From NCBI RefSeq assembly GCF_009770985.1, contig NZ_WSRW01000004.1, positions 93,063 through 157,062 on the forward strand: DNA of 64,000 bases, in the 5' to 3' direction. This DNA comes from Mucilaginibacter lacusdianchii (GTDB taxonomy: Bacteria > Bacteroidota > Bacteroidia > Sphingobacteriales > Sphingobacteriaceae). The position numbers and the translations under genes were made by a program. Of the stretch, positions 17,625 through 26,822 are shown piece after piece; the first letter of the stretch is position 1, and every line of letters begins with the position of its first letter. The notes under the pieces were generated by a model. That model saw nothing but the letters and a program-made list of their open reading frames with translations. It did not search any database and was not told the DNA's origin.

Positions 17625-19013
17625 TTAAAAGTTTAACCCGTGCTGGTCAATCAAATAAATTAATGATGTAATGGTCGCAGCACCCAGTTCCAATTCGCGT
17701 TTGTTTACGTTTTCAAATACATCGTTAGGTGTGTGATGAATATCAAAGTACCGTTGCGAATCGGGGCGAAAGCCAATAAGATTAATGCCAGGGAAGCTGT
17801 CGCGCAAGGGGCCTATATCTGTACCGCTACCGCCAGCTACCAAACGATCAGCCTCGTAAGGTTCAAACAGTTTTTTCCACTGCTGGTTGATGCCTTTTAA
17901 AAATGCTGCGTTTGCACCTTCAAAGCTAAAACCGCGGGGTGTAAAACCACCTTCGTCGGTTTCAATGGCGGCTATGTGTTCTTCTTTGTCTTTTAAAGCC
18001 TGTTCAGCATATTTTAATCCACCCTTGTGACCGTTCTCTTCGTTCATGAAAAACACTGCGCGAATGTTGTTTTTAGGTTTATAACCTAAAGTTTTAAAAA
18101 TGCGTAGCACTTCTACCGACTGCATTACACCTGTGCCGTCATCATGTGCGCCTTCGGCCAAATCCCATGAATCCAAATGGCCACCTACCGTAATGTATTT
18201 GTTGTTGTTGGCACTGCCTTTTATCTCGCCAATTACATTGTAGGATAATACATTGGGCAAGGTTTGGCAATTATCTTTCAAAAAGAATTTTACTTTGCCA
18301 TTTTGCTTTAAAAGGTCACTTAACTTATTGGCTGCAATAGTAGATATGGCTGCAGCAGGTATCTTGGGGCTGGTACCATAGTTAGTGCCGCCGGTATGCG
18401 GATAATTATCCAGCGCTGAGGTAAGCGAACGGACAATAACAGCTACTGCACCATATTTAGCCGCCGCAGCCGGACCCGCATTGCGCTGATCGCCTGCGGT
18501 GCCGTAAGCCTCGCCAGCCTCAATAAAACGCTCATCAAATGGGCGGTTAAAGAAAACGATTTTACCTTTAATTTTGTCTTCACCTAATGATTGCAATTCC
18601 TGTAAGCTGTGCAGCTCAATCACTTCAGCAGTAATGCCTGTTTTAGGTGTGGCTACCGAGCCACCCAACGCAGCCAATGCTACCGGAACTTCTGTTTTGC
18701 CAACGATAATTTTACCTTGTTCCTTTTCGCCGCGTACCCAGTGTGGTACCATTACCTCTTGCAAATACACACGGTCGAACCCATAACTGTCCATGAGTTT
18801 TTTACTCCACGCTACCGCTTTTTGTGCACCGGCCGAGCCACTTAATCGTGGGCCAATTTGTTTACACAGGTAACGCAGGTTATCGTAACATTTACCGTTC
18901 ACTAATGCTTCGTCAAAAATTTTACGCATCATTAATGAATCTTGTTGGGCATGGGCCGATAGCGACAGGGTGACGCCAGCTATTAGCGCAAGGGCAGCAG
19001 ATTTTAATTTCAT
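17625..19013 (-). CDS. Secreted M28 family metallopeptidase (carboxypeptidase Q-like)
   Basis: 462 residues with a signal peptide (1-22, ending LSAHAQ). The layout is N-terminal region, an inserted PA domain (about 130-260) and a di-zinc M28 peptidase domain. Zinc ligands and catalytic residues are seen in GGHLDSWD, AHDDGTG, MNEENGHKGG, ETDEGG and DIHHTPNDVF. It would cleave N-terminal or dipeptide bonds in the periplasm or outside the cell. It is the first of three secreted M28 enzymes in the window, and the closest to mammalian carboxypeptidase Q in motif pattern. recG lies 41 bp upstream on the same strand, possibly co-transcribed. Confidence 0.9.
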   Translation of the reverse strand: MKLKSAALALIAGVTLSLSAHAQQDSLMMRKIFDEALVNGKCYDNLRYLCKQIGPRLSGSAGAQKAVAWSKKLMDSYGFDRVYLQEVMVPHWVRGEKEQGKIIVGKTEVPVALAALGGSVATPKTGITAEVIELHSLQELQSLGEDKIKGKIVFFNRPFDERFIEAGEAYGTAGDQRNAGPAAAAKYGAVAVIVRSLTSALDNYPHTGGTNYGTSPKIPAAAISTIAANKLSDLLKQNGKVKFFLKDNCQTLPNVLSYNVIGEIKGSANNNKYITVGGHLDSWDLAEGAHDDGTGVMQSVEVLRIFKTLGYKPKNNIRAVFFMNEENGHKGGLKYAEQALKDKEEHIAAIETDEGGFTPRGFSFEGANAAFLKGINQQWKKLFEPYEADRLVAGGSGTDIGPLRDSFPGINLIGFRPDSQRYFDIHHTPNDVFENVNKRELELGAATITSLIYLIDQHGLNF

Positions 19014-19054
19014 GAAAAGAATAACAGAGTTAAATACCGGTCTGAATATACAGA

Positions 19055-21163
19055 TTACGAGATTTTATCCCAACTTAAACCTGCATTTTTTACTTGTTGG
19101 GCTTGGTGCAATACTTGATGCTCGGGCAAAACCAACTGCGGGTCGCGGGTAAAAACATCTTCCACTACTTTTCGGGCTTGTAGCAGCAGCTCCTGATCGG
19201 TAGCCAGGTTGGCCAGTTTTAAATCGAGGACGCCGCTTTGCTGGGTGCCTTCAATGTTGCCCGGGCCGCGTAATTGTAAGTCGATTTCAGAAATTTCAAA
19301 ACCGTTGTTGGTTTTTACCATGGTATCAAGGCGTATACGGCCTTCACGGCTGAGCTTTTGGCTGCTCATCAGCAAACAGTACGATTGCTCGGCCCCACGC
19401 CCCACACGGCCGCGCAGCTGGTGTAGCTGAGACAGGCCAAAACGTTCTGCATTCTCAATAATCATCACCGAAGCATTGGGTACGTTTACGCCTACTTCAA
19501 TTACGGTAGTGGCTACCATAATTTGTGTTTCGCCTTTTACAAAGCGCTGCATTTCAAAATCCTTATCAGCAGCTGACAGTTTGCCATGTACAATACTAAT
19601 GCGGTACTGAGGTAGCGGGAACTCGTGCGATAAAGTATTTACGCCGTCTTCCAGGTTTTTCAAATCCAGTTTCTCACTTTCCTGTATCAATGGATAAACC
19701 ACATACACCTGCCGGCCCAATGCAATTTGTTGCCGCATAAAGCCAAATACCACCAACCGCTGGCTCTCGTAAAAATGTTTGGTTTCGATAGGTTTACGGC
19801 CGGCTGGTAACTCGTCAATTACAGATACATCCAAATCGCCGTATAAGGTCATAGCCAGCGTACGTGGGATAGGGGTAGCAGTCATCACCAGTACATGCGG
19901 CGGCACGGTAGCTTTACGCCATAGCTTGGCCCGCTGTTCTACACCAAAACGGTGTTGTTCATCAATCACCACAAATCCCAGGTTTTGAAACTGTACGGCA
20001 TCCTCAATTAGTGCATGTGTACCAATCAAAATTTTTAGTTTGCCGTTTTCTAAACCTTCATGGATAACCTTTCGTGCTTTTTTAGGCGTAGAACCGGTGA
20101 GCAGTTCAATCTCTACAAAATCATCACCCACCAAACTTTTTAATGAAATGTAATGCTGGTTGGCCAGAATCTCGGTAGGGGCCATCATACAGGCCTGAAA
20201 GCCGTTATCAATAGCCAGCAGCATACTCATCAAGGCTACTACCGTTTTGCCACTACCTACATCACCTTGCAGCAGGCGGTTCATTTGTACGCCGCGTTGG
20301 GTGTCTATCCGTATTTCTTTAATTACCCGCTTTTGCGCGTTGGTAAGCGGGAAAGGTATTTTGTGCTGATAGAAGGTGTTAAAGTAATCGCCAACTTTAT
20401 CAAAAATATTGCCTCTAAACTTCTGCGTGCGTAAAAGTTTGTTTTTGAGTAGCTTTAGCTGGATCAGAAACAACTCCTCAAATTTAAGGCGATGTTCAGC
20501 TTCATAAAGCTGAGTTGCGTTTTCGGGAAAATGAATGTTGCGATATGCCTCGGCCCGGCTCATCAGCTTAAACTGTTGAGTAATGTAGGCAGGCAGGTTT
20601 TCGTGAATATCCTTACTATGCTGCTCAAGCAATTGGGCGGTAAGCTTTTGAATTCCCTTGCTATCCAGCGAGAATTGCTTAAGTTTTTCAGTAGAATTAT
20701 AAACCGGCTGCAAGGTAAGGTTACCCTTTTTCTTCAGAGCTTCGGGCGAATATTGTTCCAGCTCGGGGTGTGACATTTGCGGCTTGCTGTTAAACATGCC
20801 CGGCTTGCCAAAAATAATATAGGCTTTACCTACAATCAGGTATTTTTCAACCCACTTGATACCTTGAAACCATACCAGTTCCATTACGCCGGTATCGTCC
20901 TGTACATGGGCCACCAGGCGTTTGGTTCGTTTTTCGCCAACCAGTTCTTTGTGCGTTAGGCGGGCAATTACCTGTACATGGGGCAACTCGGCATTGATAT
21001 CGCGTATTTTATAGTACTTGGTACGATCAATATACTTGAACGGGAAATGACGGAGCAAATCCTCAAAAGTAAAAATGCCGAGGTCTTTCTTCAAAACTTC
21101 GGCCCGGCTAGTGCCTGTACCTTTCAGGTAATCAATGGGTGTTTGAAATACTTGCGCGTTCAA
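19055..21163 (-). CDS. recG: ATP-dependent DNA helicase RecG
   Basis: 702 residues of RecG, which reverses stalled replication forks and branch-migrates recombination intermediates. The N-terminal wedge/OB domain contains VQVIARLTHKELVGEKRTKR; helicase motifs include GDVGSGKTVVALM (Walker A), VIDEQHRFGVEQR (motif II and following), VMTATPIPRTLA (motif III) and IENAERFGLSQLHQLRGRVGRG (motif VI). No good ATG exists near the N terminus: the frame opens after a TAG at 21179-21181 and the first start codon is TTG at 21163, giving MNAQVFQTPIDYLKG. It follows ridA by 19 bp on the same strand. Confidence 0.95.
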   Translation of the reverse strand: MNAQVFQTPIDYLKGTGTSRAEVLKKDLGIFTFEDLLRHFPFKYIDRTKYYKIRDINAELPHVQVIARLTHKELVGEKRTKRLVAHVQDDTGVMELVWFQGIKWVEKYLIVGKAYIIFGKPGMFNSKPQMSHPELEQYSPEALKKKGNLTLQPVYNSTEKLKQFSLDSKGIQKLTAQLLEQHSKDIHENLPAYITQQFKLMSRAEAYRNIHFPENATQLYEAEHRLKFEELFLIQLKLLKNKLLRTQKFRGNIFDKVGDYFNTFYQHKIPFPLTNAQKRVIKEIRIDTQRGVQMNRLLQGDVGSGKTVVALMSMLLAIDNGFQACMMAPTEILANQHYISLKSLVGDDFVEIELLTGSTPKKARKVIHEGLENGKLKILIGTHALIEDAVQFQNLGFVVIDEQHRFGVEQRAKLWRKATVPPHVLVMTATPIPRTLAMTLYGDLDVSVIDELPAGRKPIETKHFYESQRLVVFGFMRQQIALGRQVYVVYPLIQESEKLDLKNLEDGVNTLSHEFPLPQYRISIVHGKLSAADKDFEMQRFVKGETQIMVATTVIEVGVNVPNASVMIIENAERFGLSQLHQLRGRVGRGAEQSYCLLMSSQKLSREGRIRLDTMVKTNNGFEISEIDLQLRGPGNIEGTQQSGVLDLKLANLATDQELLLQARKVVEDVFTRDPQLVLPEHQVLHQAQQVKNAGLSWDKIS

Positions 21164-21182
21164 ATCCGTTTTTAAAAACTAA

Positions 21183-21563
21183 TTAACCCTTGTAGGCAAT
21201 AACAGAAATTTCTACGTCTACATTTTTAGGCAATGCGGCTACCTGTACCGTTTCGCGTGCCGGGAAATTGCCGGTAAAATAGGAGCCGTACACTTCGTTC
21301 ACCTGTGTAAAAGTACCCATATCTTTTAAAAAGATGCTGGTTTTTACCACCGCGCTAAAATCTAATCCGGCTGCTGTTAAAATAGCTTTCAAATTTTCCA
21401 TCACCTGGGTGGTTTGTGCTTCAATGGTGTCCATCACCAGTTCGCCGGTTGCAGGGTTAGCTGGTATTTGGCCAGATACAAAAACCATGTTGCCGGCTGC
21501 TACAGCCTGGCTGTACGGCCCGATAGGAGCAGGCGCATTTTGTGTATTAATAATATTGCTCAT
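21183..21563 (-). CDS. ridA: RidA family enamine/imine deaminase
   Basis: 126 residues of the Rid superfamily, trimeric enzymes that hydrolyse reactive 2-aminoacrylate and related enamines made by PLP enzymes. QNAPAPIGPYSQAV, FVSGQIPANPATGEL and the active-site segment FPARETVQVAALPKNVDVEI, with the key Arg and the following Glu, place it in the active RidA class. The ATG at 21563 is chosen because it overlaps the stop of the upstream small gene as TAATG, implying translational coupling; the frame continues seven codons further up into that gene. Second gene of a small-protein/ridA/recG unit. Confidence 0.92.
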   Translation of the reverse strand: MSNIINTQNAPAPIGPYSQAVAAGNMVFVSGQIPANPATGELVMDTIEAQTTQVMENLKAILTAAGLDFSAVVKTSIFLKDMGTFTQVNEVYGSYFTGNFPARETVQVAALPKNVDVEISVIAYKG

Positions 21564-21706
21564 TATTTTCTTAAGATAAACCAATCAATTAGCTTCCAGA
21601 TGATGCCCAGCAAAAACATAATAATGGCGGTTGCATTAATGATGTGCATCACCTTTAAGTTAAAGTTTTGAGGCCGGTTCGGATCCTTTTTACGGAAGAA
21701 ATACAT
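21563..21706 (-). CDS. Small single-pass membrane protein (47 aa)
   Basis: A short gene on the minus strand starting ATG at 21706. The product begins MYFFRKKDPNRPQNF, then a hydrophobic helix HIINATAIIMFLLGIIWKLI (about 21-40) and ends DWFILRK. Its TAA stop overlaps the ATG of ridA by one base. The polar N terminus with one helix and a basic tail is a typical small inner-membrane protein layout. The function is unknown. I believe similar short proteins occur upstream of ridA in related bacteria, but cannot check that here. Confidence 0.75.
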   Translation of the reverse strand: MYFFRKKDPNRPQNFNLKVMHIINATAIIMFLLGIIWKLIDWFILRK

Positions 21707-21710
21707 ACTG

Positions 21711-21718
21711 CAAAGATA
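21711..21718 (-). promoter_or_regulatory. Candidate -7 element for the small protein/ridA/recG unit
   Basis: The minus strand reads TATCTTTG, an exact TAnnTTTG match, ending only 5 bp before the ATG at 21706. If used, the transcript would be leaderless or nearly so. Confidence 0.5.
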
Positions 21719-21722
21719 ACAA

Positions 21723-21752
21723 AAAAGGGCTCCGGTTATCCGGAGCCCTTTT
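21723..21752. terminator. Intrinsic terminator of the OmpA-type gene
   Basis: AAAAGGGCTCCGG (21723-21735) pairs perfectly with CCGGAGCCCTTTT (21740-21752), loop TTAT. It follows the minus-strand gene ending at 21782. Confidence 0.92.
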
Positions 21753-21781
21753 ATTTCAAATACTAATTTGTGAGTTTGAAA

Positions 21782-23143
21782 TTATTTTTGTTGAAATTCA
21801 ACACGACGGTTTTGTACGCGTCCTTCTTCAGTTGAATTGTCAGCAATTGGGTTAGTTTCGCCTAAACCTTTTACTTTAACACGACGAGCTTCAACACCTG
21901 AGTTAACTAAGTAAGTTTTTACTGAGTTAGCGCGGTCTTTTGATAAGCGCATGTTGTGAGCAGCAGTACCTTCAGATGAAGCATAACCGTTCAAAGTAAC
22001 AGTTTTGCTAGTGTTAGAACGCATATCAGCAGATACTGCGTCTAATACACTGTAAGATGAAGTACGTAATACTGAGCTATCGAAGTCAAACTGGATGTTT
22101 GAGTAAGCAGCAGCACCACCAGTAGTAGCAACAGTGTCAGGGAATTTGATTGGGCAACCAGCACCGTCAACCACTGTACCAGCAGGAGTGTTAGGGCATT
22201 TGTCGAATTGATCAGATACACCGTCACCGTCAGAATCTTTTTTCAAGTCGTTAACTGCGTTTTCAACGTTAGTAACACGGCCTTTCAAAGCTTCAACTTC
22301 TTGACGTAAAGCTGCATCATACAGTTCGTCATACATCATTGCAACTGGGTTTACCCAATCCAGGTTCGGTTTGCCAGCGCCACCTAAAGTGAACTCTAAA
22401 CCACCGTAACCGTAAGAGTATTTGTCACGTGATGGATAACCTCTTTTTAATGCATCTAAGTTATCGTCATCAGTGAAGTTCATGGTGTAACCTAAGTTCA
22501 AGGCAACTGCATCAGATAATCTGAATTTAACACCTGCACCAACTGGGATTACTAAGCTTTTTACATAATGTTTGTCGCCATCAGCGTTCAGGTATTCACC
22601 AAAAGCACCGTTAGCTGTGTGGTAAGTTGGGTGATACCAAACCATACCCGCACCACCTGTAACGAAGAAGTTAACAGAGTTTTTACGACGAATGAAGTCG
22701 ATAGTAGCAACGTTAACAACACCGCTTAAAGTAGCAGACCAGATACGGGTATCATAATCTTGCATACCATCACGGTAACGGTTAGTAGCGCTAAAGTTAT
22801 CGCCAGATACGCTACCACCATGTCCGTCTAATTGTAAGCCGAATGAGTGAGCCAGCTGCCATCTTGCAGACACGCCATAACCTAATTCAATGTTTTGGTC
22901 AGTATAATCATGTACTCCGCCGATAGCAACTACTGGTGATAATACACCTGCGTTGATACCTAAGCTAAAGGTTTTGTACTGGCCTCTGCCACCGAATACT
23001 TTTGCAGTACCGATAGATCTGCTCGCTGTTGAGTCTGTAGTTGAAGTGGTAGTAGTGGTTGAAGTTTGAGCTTTTGCCGCACCAACTGCCATTAAAGACG
23101 CAAACGAAAGAGCGACTGTTTTCTTTAATGTAGAATAGTTCAT
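21782..23143 (-). CDS. OmpA family outer-membrane protein with TSP3-type calcium repeat
   Basis: 453 residues. Signal peptide about 1-26 (ending AAKAQ), a beta-barrel of about 230 residues, a short coiled coil (EVEALKGRVTNVENAVNDLKKD), one calcium-binding thrombospondin type 3 repeat (DSDGDGVSDQFDKCPNTPAG) and a C-terminal OmpA peptidoglycan-binding domain with IQFDFDSSVL, NGYASSEGTAAHNMRLSKDRANSVKTYL and EGRVQNRRVEF. It anchors the outer membrane to peptidoglycan. The ATG at 23143 begins the signal peptide; six further in-frame codons upstream are unlikely to be used. Codon use is strongly biased, as expected for an abundant protein. Confidence 0.93.
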   Translation of the reverse strand: MNYSTLKKTVALSFASLMAVGAAKAQTSTTTTTSTTDSTASRSIGTAKVFGGRGQYKTFSLGINAGVLSPVVAIGGVHDYTDQNIELGYGVSARWQLAHSFGLQLDGHGGSVSGDNFSATNRYRDGMQDYDTRIWSATLSGVVNVATIDFIRRKNSVNFFVTGGAGMVWYHPTYHTANGAFGEYLNADGDKHYVKSLVIPVGAGVKFRLSDAVALNLGYTMNFTDDDNLDALKRGYPSRDKYSYGYGGLEFTLGGAGKPNLDWVNPVAMMYDELYDAALRQEVEALKGRVTNVENAVNDLKKDSDGDGVSDQFDKCPNTPAGTVVDGAGCPIKFPDTVATTGGAAAYSNIQFDFDSSVLRTSSYSVLDAVSADMRSNTSKTVTLNGYASSEGTAAHNMRLSKDRANSVKTYLVNSGVEARRVKVKGLGETNPIADNSTEEGRVQNRRVEFQQK

Positions 23144-23294
23144 AGTTTTAAGATTAAACAATTTTAATTGTGATTTTACTTTTAAAAATTAGTACTTATG
23201 TTTGATGCACTACCAAACATTGTTCCAATTCATCTGATATTGGAGACAAATAAATGGAAAATATTGTTTTATAAAAATTAAAATCAACATAACC

Positions 23295-24584
23295 ATGAAA
23301 TATCTGCCTATAAGCGAAAACTTATTTATATATAATAGAAAAAATTTCGTTTCAGGTATAAAAGCCAATTCTGTAGCTTTATTCTATGCCAGTGACGAAT
23401 TTCCGCGCAGCGGCGATCAAACCTTTTTATTCAAGCAAAATGCCGACTTCTTTTATTTAACAGGCATCGATCAGGAGCAAAGTATTTTGTTGCTGTACCC
23501 GGATTGTCCTAATCCACTGTACAGAGAAGTACTCTTTTTAAGACAAACGAGTGAACACATTGCCATCTGGGAGGGACACAAGTATACCAAAGAGGAGGCA
23601 CGCAAGGCATCGGGAATACAAAATGTTTATTGGCTGCAAGACTTTGATGCCATTTTGCAAAGTATAATATATTATGCTGACAATATATATATCAATACTA
23701 ATGAAAATGACCGCTACGCGCATACCGTGCCTTACCGCGATTTGCGTATGCTTCAAGAATTGCGCGCTAAGTTTCCATTGCACAACTATGAGCGCTCGGC
23801 GCCTTTACTGCGCAACTTACGCGTAATAAAATCGGATGTCGAAATTGAATTGACGCAAAAGGCCTGCAACATTACCCGTGATGCCTTTGTACGTGTGCTG
23901 AAGTTTGTAAAGCCCGGTATAGCCGAATATGAAATTGAGGCCGAAATTATTCACGAGTTCACTCGTCAGCGGGCAACCGGCCATGCTTATAACCCCATCA
24001 TAGCGTCGGGCCGTAATGCTATAGTACTACATTATAATGATAATAACCAGATTTGTCAGGATGGCGATGTCATTCTGTTTGATTTTGGTGCCGAGTATGC
24101 CAATTACAACGCCGACCTTAGCCGGTCTATCCCGGTAAATGGCCGGTTTACGCCGCGCCAGCGTCAGGTATATGATGCAGTATTGCGGGTGATGAAAGAA
24201 GCTACCCAGATGATTGTAGCCGGTGCTGTCTGGAATGAATACCATGAAGAGGTAGGTAAAGTAATGACCAGTGAATTGATTGGCTTAGGCTTGCTGGACA
24301 GGCATGATGTGGAAAAACAGGATCCTAAAATGCCATTATATAAAAAGTACTTTATGCACGGCACCTCGCACCATTTGGGATTGGATGTGCACGACTATGC
24401 CAGTCGTTACAAGCCATTTGAAGTGGGTAACATCCTTACCTGTGAGCCTGGCATTTATATAGCCGAAGAAAATCTGGGCATCCGTTTAGAAAATGATATA
24501 CTGATTACCCATGATGGTAACATTGATTTAATGGCCGATATACCATTAGAGGCCGAGCATATTGAGGGAATCATGAACGGATAA
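23295..24584 (+). CDS. pepP: Xaa-Pro aminopeptidase (aminopeptidase P)
   Basis: 429 residues of the M24B family, which removes N-terminal residues before proline. The N-terminal creatinase-like domain contains DQTFLFKQNADFFYLTGID; the C-terminal pita-bread domain has the di-manganese ligands in LFDFGAEYANYNADLSRS (two Asp), GTSHHLGLDVHD (His), CEPGIYIAEE (Glu) and GIRLENDIL (Glu). All five metal ligands appear present. It is divergent from the OmpA-type gene and followed by a very stable hairpin. Confidence 0.92.
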   Translation: MKYLPISENLFIYNRKNFVSGIKANSVALFYASDEFPRSGDQTFLFKQNADFFYLTGIDQEQSILLLYPDCPNPLYREVLFLRQTSEHIAIWEGHKYTKEEARKASGIQNVYWLQDFDAILQSIIYYADNIYINTNENDRYAHTVPYRDLRMLQELRAKFPLHNYERSAPLLRNLRVIKSDVEIELTQKACNITRDAFVRVLKFVKPGIAEYEIEAEIIHEFTRQRATGHAYNPIIASGRNAIVLHYNDNNQICQDGDVILFDFGAEYANYNADLSRSIPVNGRFTPRQRQVYDAVLRVMKEATQMIVAGAVWNEYHEEVGKVMTSELIGLGLLDRHDVEKQDPKMPLYKKYFMHGTSHHLGLDVHDYASRYKPFEVGNILTCEPGIYIAEENLGIRLENDILITHDGNIDLMADIPLEAEHIEGIMNG

Positions 24585-24949
24585 CCTTTGCAGTTAGGCT
24601 AACTACCTTTTGCACTTATATATAACTAAAGGAAGTTGAAACATGTGGTGCCCATATATTTGATAATGTATGGGCACCACATGTTTTAAACTGTTTGTGT
24701 GCCTCAGTCAAAAAGCGCTTCATCTATTATTCTTAATTATAGAGGCAAACATTCAATAAAAACCTATATGTTATTTATACTTAAGTGAGTATAACTTATG
24801 AGTTTATTGTTGAGATTGCTTTTTCGAAGATGAGTCATTCAGGCAAATGGACTACTGATGCGGTTAAAAGAGGTCAAGCAATTAATTAAGTACAAAATTG
24901 TAAGTAAATTTGACACCTGAATACAATTTTTCAGTGCGTTAATTAAGAA
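24585..24949. other. Intergenic region before the glycan cluster
   Basis: The 365-bp gap holds the strong hairpin at 24639-24686 and then A/T-rich sequence with a minor dyad TTATACT/AGTATAA (24775-24794). A TTTG at 24910-24913 could be a -33 box for the first glycosyltransferase, but no good -7 partner follows. I see no convincing gene. Confidence 0.6.
24639..24686 (+). terminator. Long perfect hairpin downstream of pepP
   Basis: AAACATGTGGTGCCCATA (24639-24656) pairs without mismatch with TATGGGCACCACATGTTT (24669-24686) around a 12-nt loop. Position and the TTTT tail fit a terminator for pepP. Confidence 0.8.
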
Positions 24950-25849
24950 ATGACCGATACTCCATTAGTTTCTATTGCTTTATGTACCTACAATGGTGCT
25001 AAATATTTGAAGCAGCAAATAGATACCTTATTAAATCAAACCTATACAAATATCGAGATTGTGATCACCGACGATCAGTCGTCTGATGATACATTATCTA
25101 TACTTGAGCAATATGCAGCAGCAGATAGTAGGATCATTATACACAAAAACGAAAAAAACCTGGGCTATGCAAAAAACTTTGAAAAGGCCATACACCTTTG
25201 CAAAGGAAAATATATCGCATTATCCGATCAGGATGATATCTGGGCGTTAAATAAGATAGAACTGTTGGTAAATGCCATTGGTAATGCTTTGCTTATTTAC
25301 CACGATTCGGAATTTGTAGATAATGAGGAACAAAGTTTAGGTAAAATGTCTGATGTGCTTAACATGTATTCAGGCAATGATCCGCTGGCTTTGGTGTTTG
25401 ATAATTGTGTTTCTGGGCATAGCTGTATGTTTAAGGCCGAATTATTGCCACAATTAGGGCCGTTCAATCCCAAATTATTTCATGATTGGTGGATAGCCTT
25501 TGTGGCAGCCAATAAGGGCAGCATCGTTTATTTAAATGAAGTGCTGGTAAAATACCGGAGGCATCATGAGGCTATAACCACTATATTAACGGCCAACATG
25601 AAGGTGGCAAAGGTAAAGCAGAAGTTTCCGGAATTAAATATACCTTGGATAGAGCATTGCAGTACCTTTAAAGGAAAACGACAGGTTGTTATTAAGCAGG
25701 TGTTGGATAATTATGATAAAAAAGGATTGAAAAGTAATTTAAAGTTTTTCTTCTTTTTGGTTAGATATCTGAAGCCATTGTTTTTTACAAAGAAGAAAAG
25801 TGATGGAAGCAAGTTTAATTATGCTCGCAAAATGGCCTTTCGAAAATAA
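24950..25849 (+). CDS. Glycosyltransferase family 2 (rhamnosyltransferase-like)
   Basis: 299 residues with an N-terminal GT-A domain: VSIALCTYNGAKYLKQQIDTLLNQTY, the nucleotide-binding ITDDQSSDDT and the metal-binding ALSDQDDIW (DxD-type). HDWWIAFVAANKGSIVYL and VKYRRHHEA follow in the acceptor part. The DQDD form is frequent in rhamnosyl- and galactosyltransferases of cell-surface polysaccharides. No membrane helices are evident. It opens a cluster of three glycosyltransferases and an MsbA-like exporter (24950-29632). Confidence 0.87.
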   Translation: MTDTPLVSIALCTYNGAKYLKQQIDTLLNQTYTNIEIVITDDQSSDDTLSILEQYAAADSRIIIHKNEKNLGYAKNFEKAIHLCKGKYIALSDQDDIWALNKIELLVNAIGNALLIYHDSEFVDNEEQSLGKMSDVLNMYSGNDPLALVFDNCVSGHSCMFKAELLPQLGPFNPKLFHDWWIAFVAANKGSIVYLNEVLVKYRRHHEAITTILTANMKVAKVKQKFPELNIPWIEHCSTFKGKRQVVIKQVLDNYDKKGLKSNLKFFFFLVRYLKPLFFTKKKSDGSKFNYARKMAFRK

Positions 25850-25914
25850 TAAGGAAGAATTTGTTATAAAAGTTTAAGAGCTGTTTTATTTAATTATTAC
25901 ATTAAAATATAAGC

Positions 25915-26796
25915 GTGAAAGTTGCCGGGTTCACTTTTATTCGAAATGCTATCAGTAATGATTACCCTATTGTGGAAGCTATTACATCTATCTTACCTGT
26001 TTGCGACGAATTTGTTATAGCGCTGGGTAACAGTGATGATGATACTACCAAGTTGATTGAAAGCATTGGTTCTCCTAAAATTCGGGTAATTCATACCTTT
26101 TGGAATGAAAGCCTACGTGAAGGTGGGTCGGTATTTGCTGCCGAAACAGATAAGGCTTTTGCAGCTATATCCCCTGATGCCGACTGGGCGTTTTACATTC
26201 AGGGAGATGAATGCATACACGAAAAGTATCTGCCTGTAATAATGCAGGCTATGGAGCAAAATTTAAACGACCAAAGGGTAGAAGGGTTACTGTTTAAATA
26301 TCTGCACTTTTATGGCTCGTACGATTATTATGCACAGTCGCGCCGTTGGTACCGCCGCGAGATACGTATTTTACGCAACAATAAACATATTCATTCCTAC
26401 CGGGATGCGCAAGGCTTTAGATGGGATAACCGCAAAATACAGGTAAAGCTTATTGACGCATACATTTACCATTATGGTTGGGTAAAGCCGCCTGCCGGTT
26501 TAAAAAATAAGGTGCGCAATTTTAACCAGTTTTACCATGATGACGCCTGGCTGGCTGAAAATATGCCTGCCGAAACTTTTAAATTTGACTTTGGCAACGC
26601 CGACCGTTTACTGCCGTTTGAGGGCACGCACCCGGCTGTAATGCAAAGACGGATTAACGCCCAAAACTGGAAGTTGGAGGTGGATGCTAAAGAGCTGGAA
26701 AGGAAAATGTCGTTGCGCAGGCGCATACTGCAAAAGATTGAAGATATAACCGGCTGGCGTATAAGTGAGTATCGTAACTACAAAATTATAAAATAA
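25915..26796 (+). CDS. Glycosyltransferase-like protein (GT2 fold)
   Basis: 293 residues, starting with GTG at 25915 (VAGFTFIRNAISNDYPIVEA). The N terminus resembles a GT-A fold with the motifs EFVIALGNSDDDT and the substrate-binding FYIQGDECIHEKYL in place of a classic DxD. The middle contains an aromatic-rich stretch (FKYLHFYGSYDYYAQSRRWYRREIR). Such proteins are usually annotated as glycosyltransferases in Bacteroidota; the sugar donor and acceptor are unknown. It is 65 bp downstream of the first glycosyltransferase, in the same direction. Confidence 0.75.
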   Translation: MKVAGFTFIRNAISNDYPIVEAITSILPVCDEFVIALGNSDDDTTKLIESIGSPKIRVIHTFWNESLREGGSVFAAETDKAFAAISPDADWAFYIQGDECIHEKYLPVIMQAMEQNLNDQRVEGLLFKYLHFYGSYDYYAQSRRWYRREIRILRNNKHIHSYRDAQGFRWDNRKIQVKLIDAYIYHYGWVKPPAGLKNKVRNFNQFYHDDAWLAENMPAETFKFDFGNADRLLPFEGTHPAVMQRRINAQNWKLEVDAKELERKMSLRRRILQKIEDITGWRISEYRNYKIIK

Positions 26797-26822
26797 TTAA
26801 GCCGGCCAATTAAGGTATGCTA

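Noticed and set aside
24830-24889. 19-codon frame (MSHSGKWTTDAVKRGQAIN)
   Set aside because: Too short, no ribosome-binding site and no recognisable family, so a chance frame is the simpler explanation.
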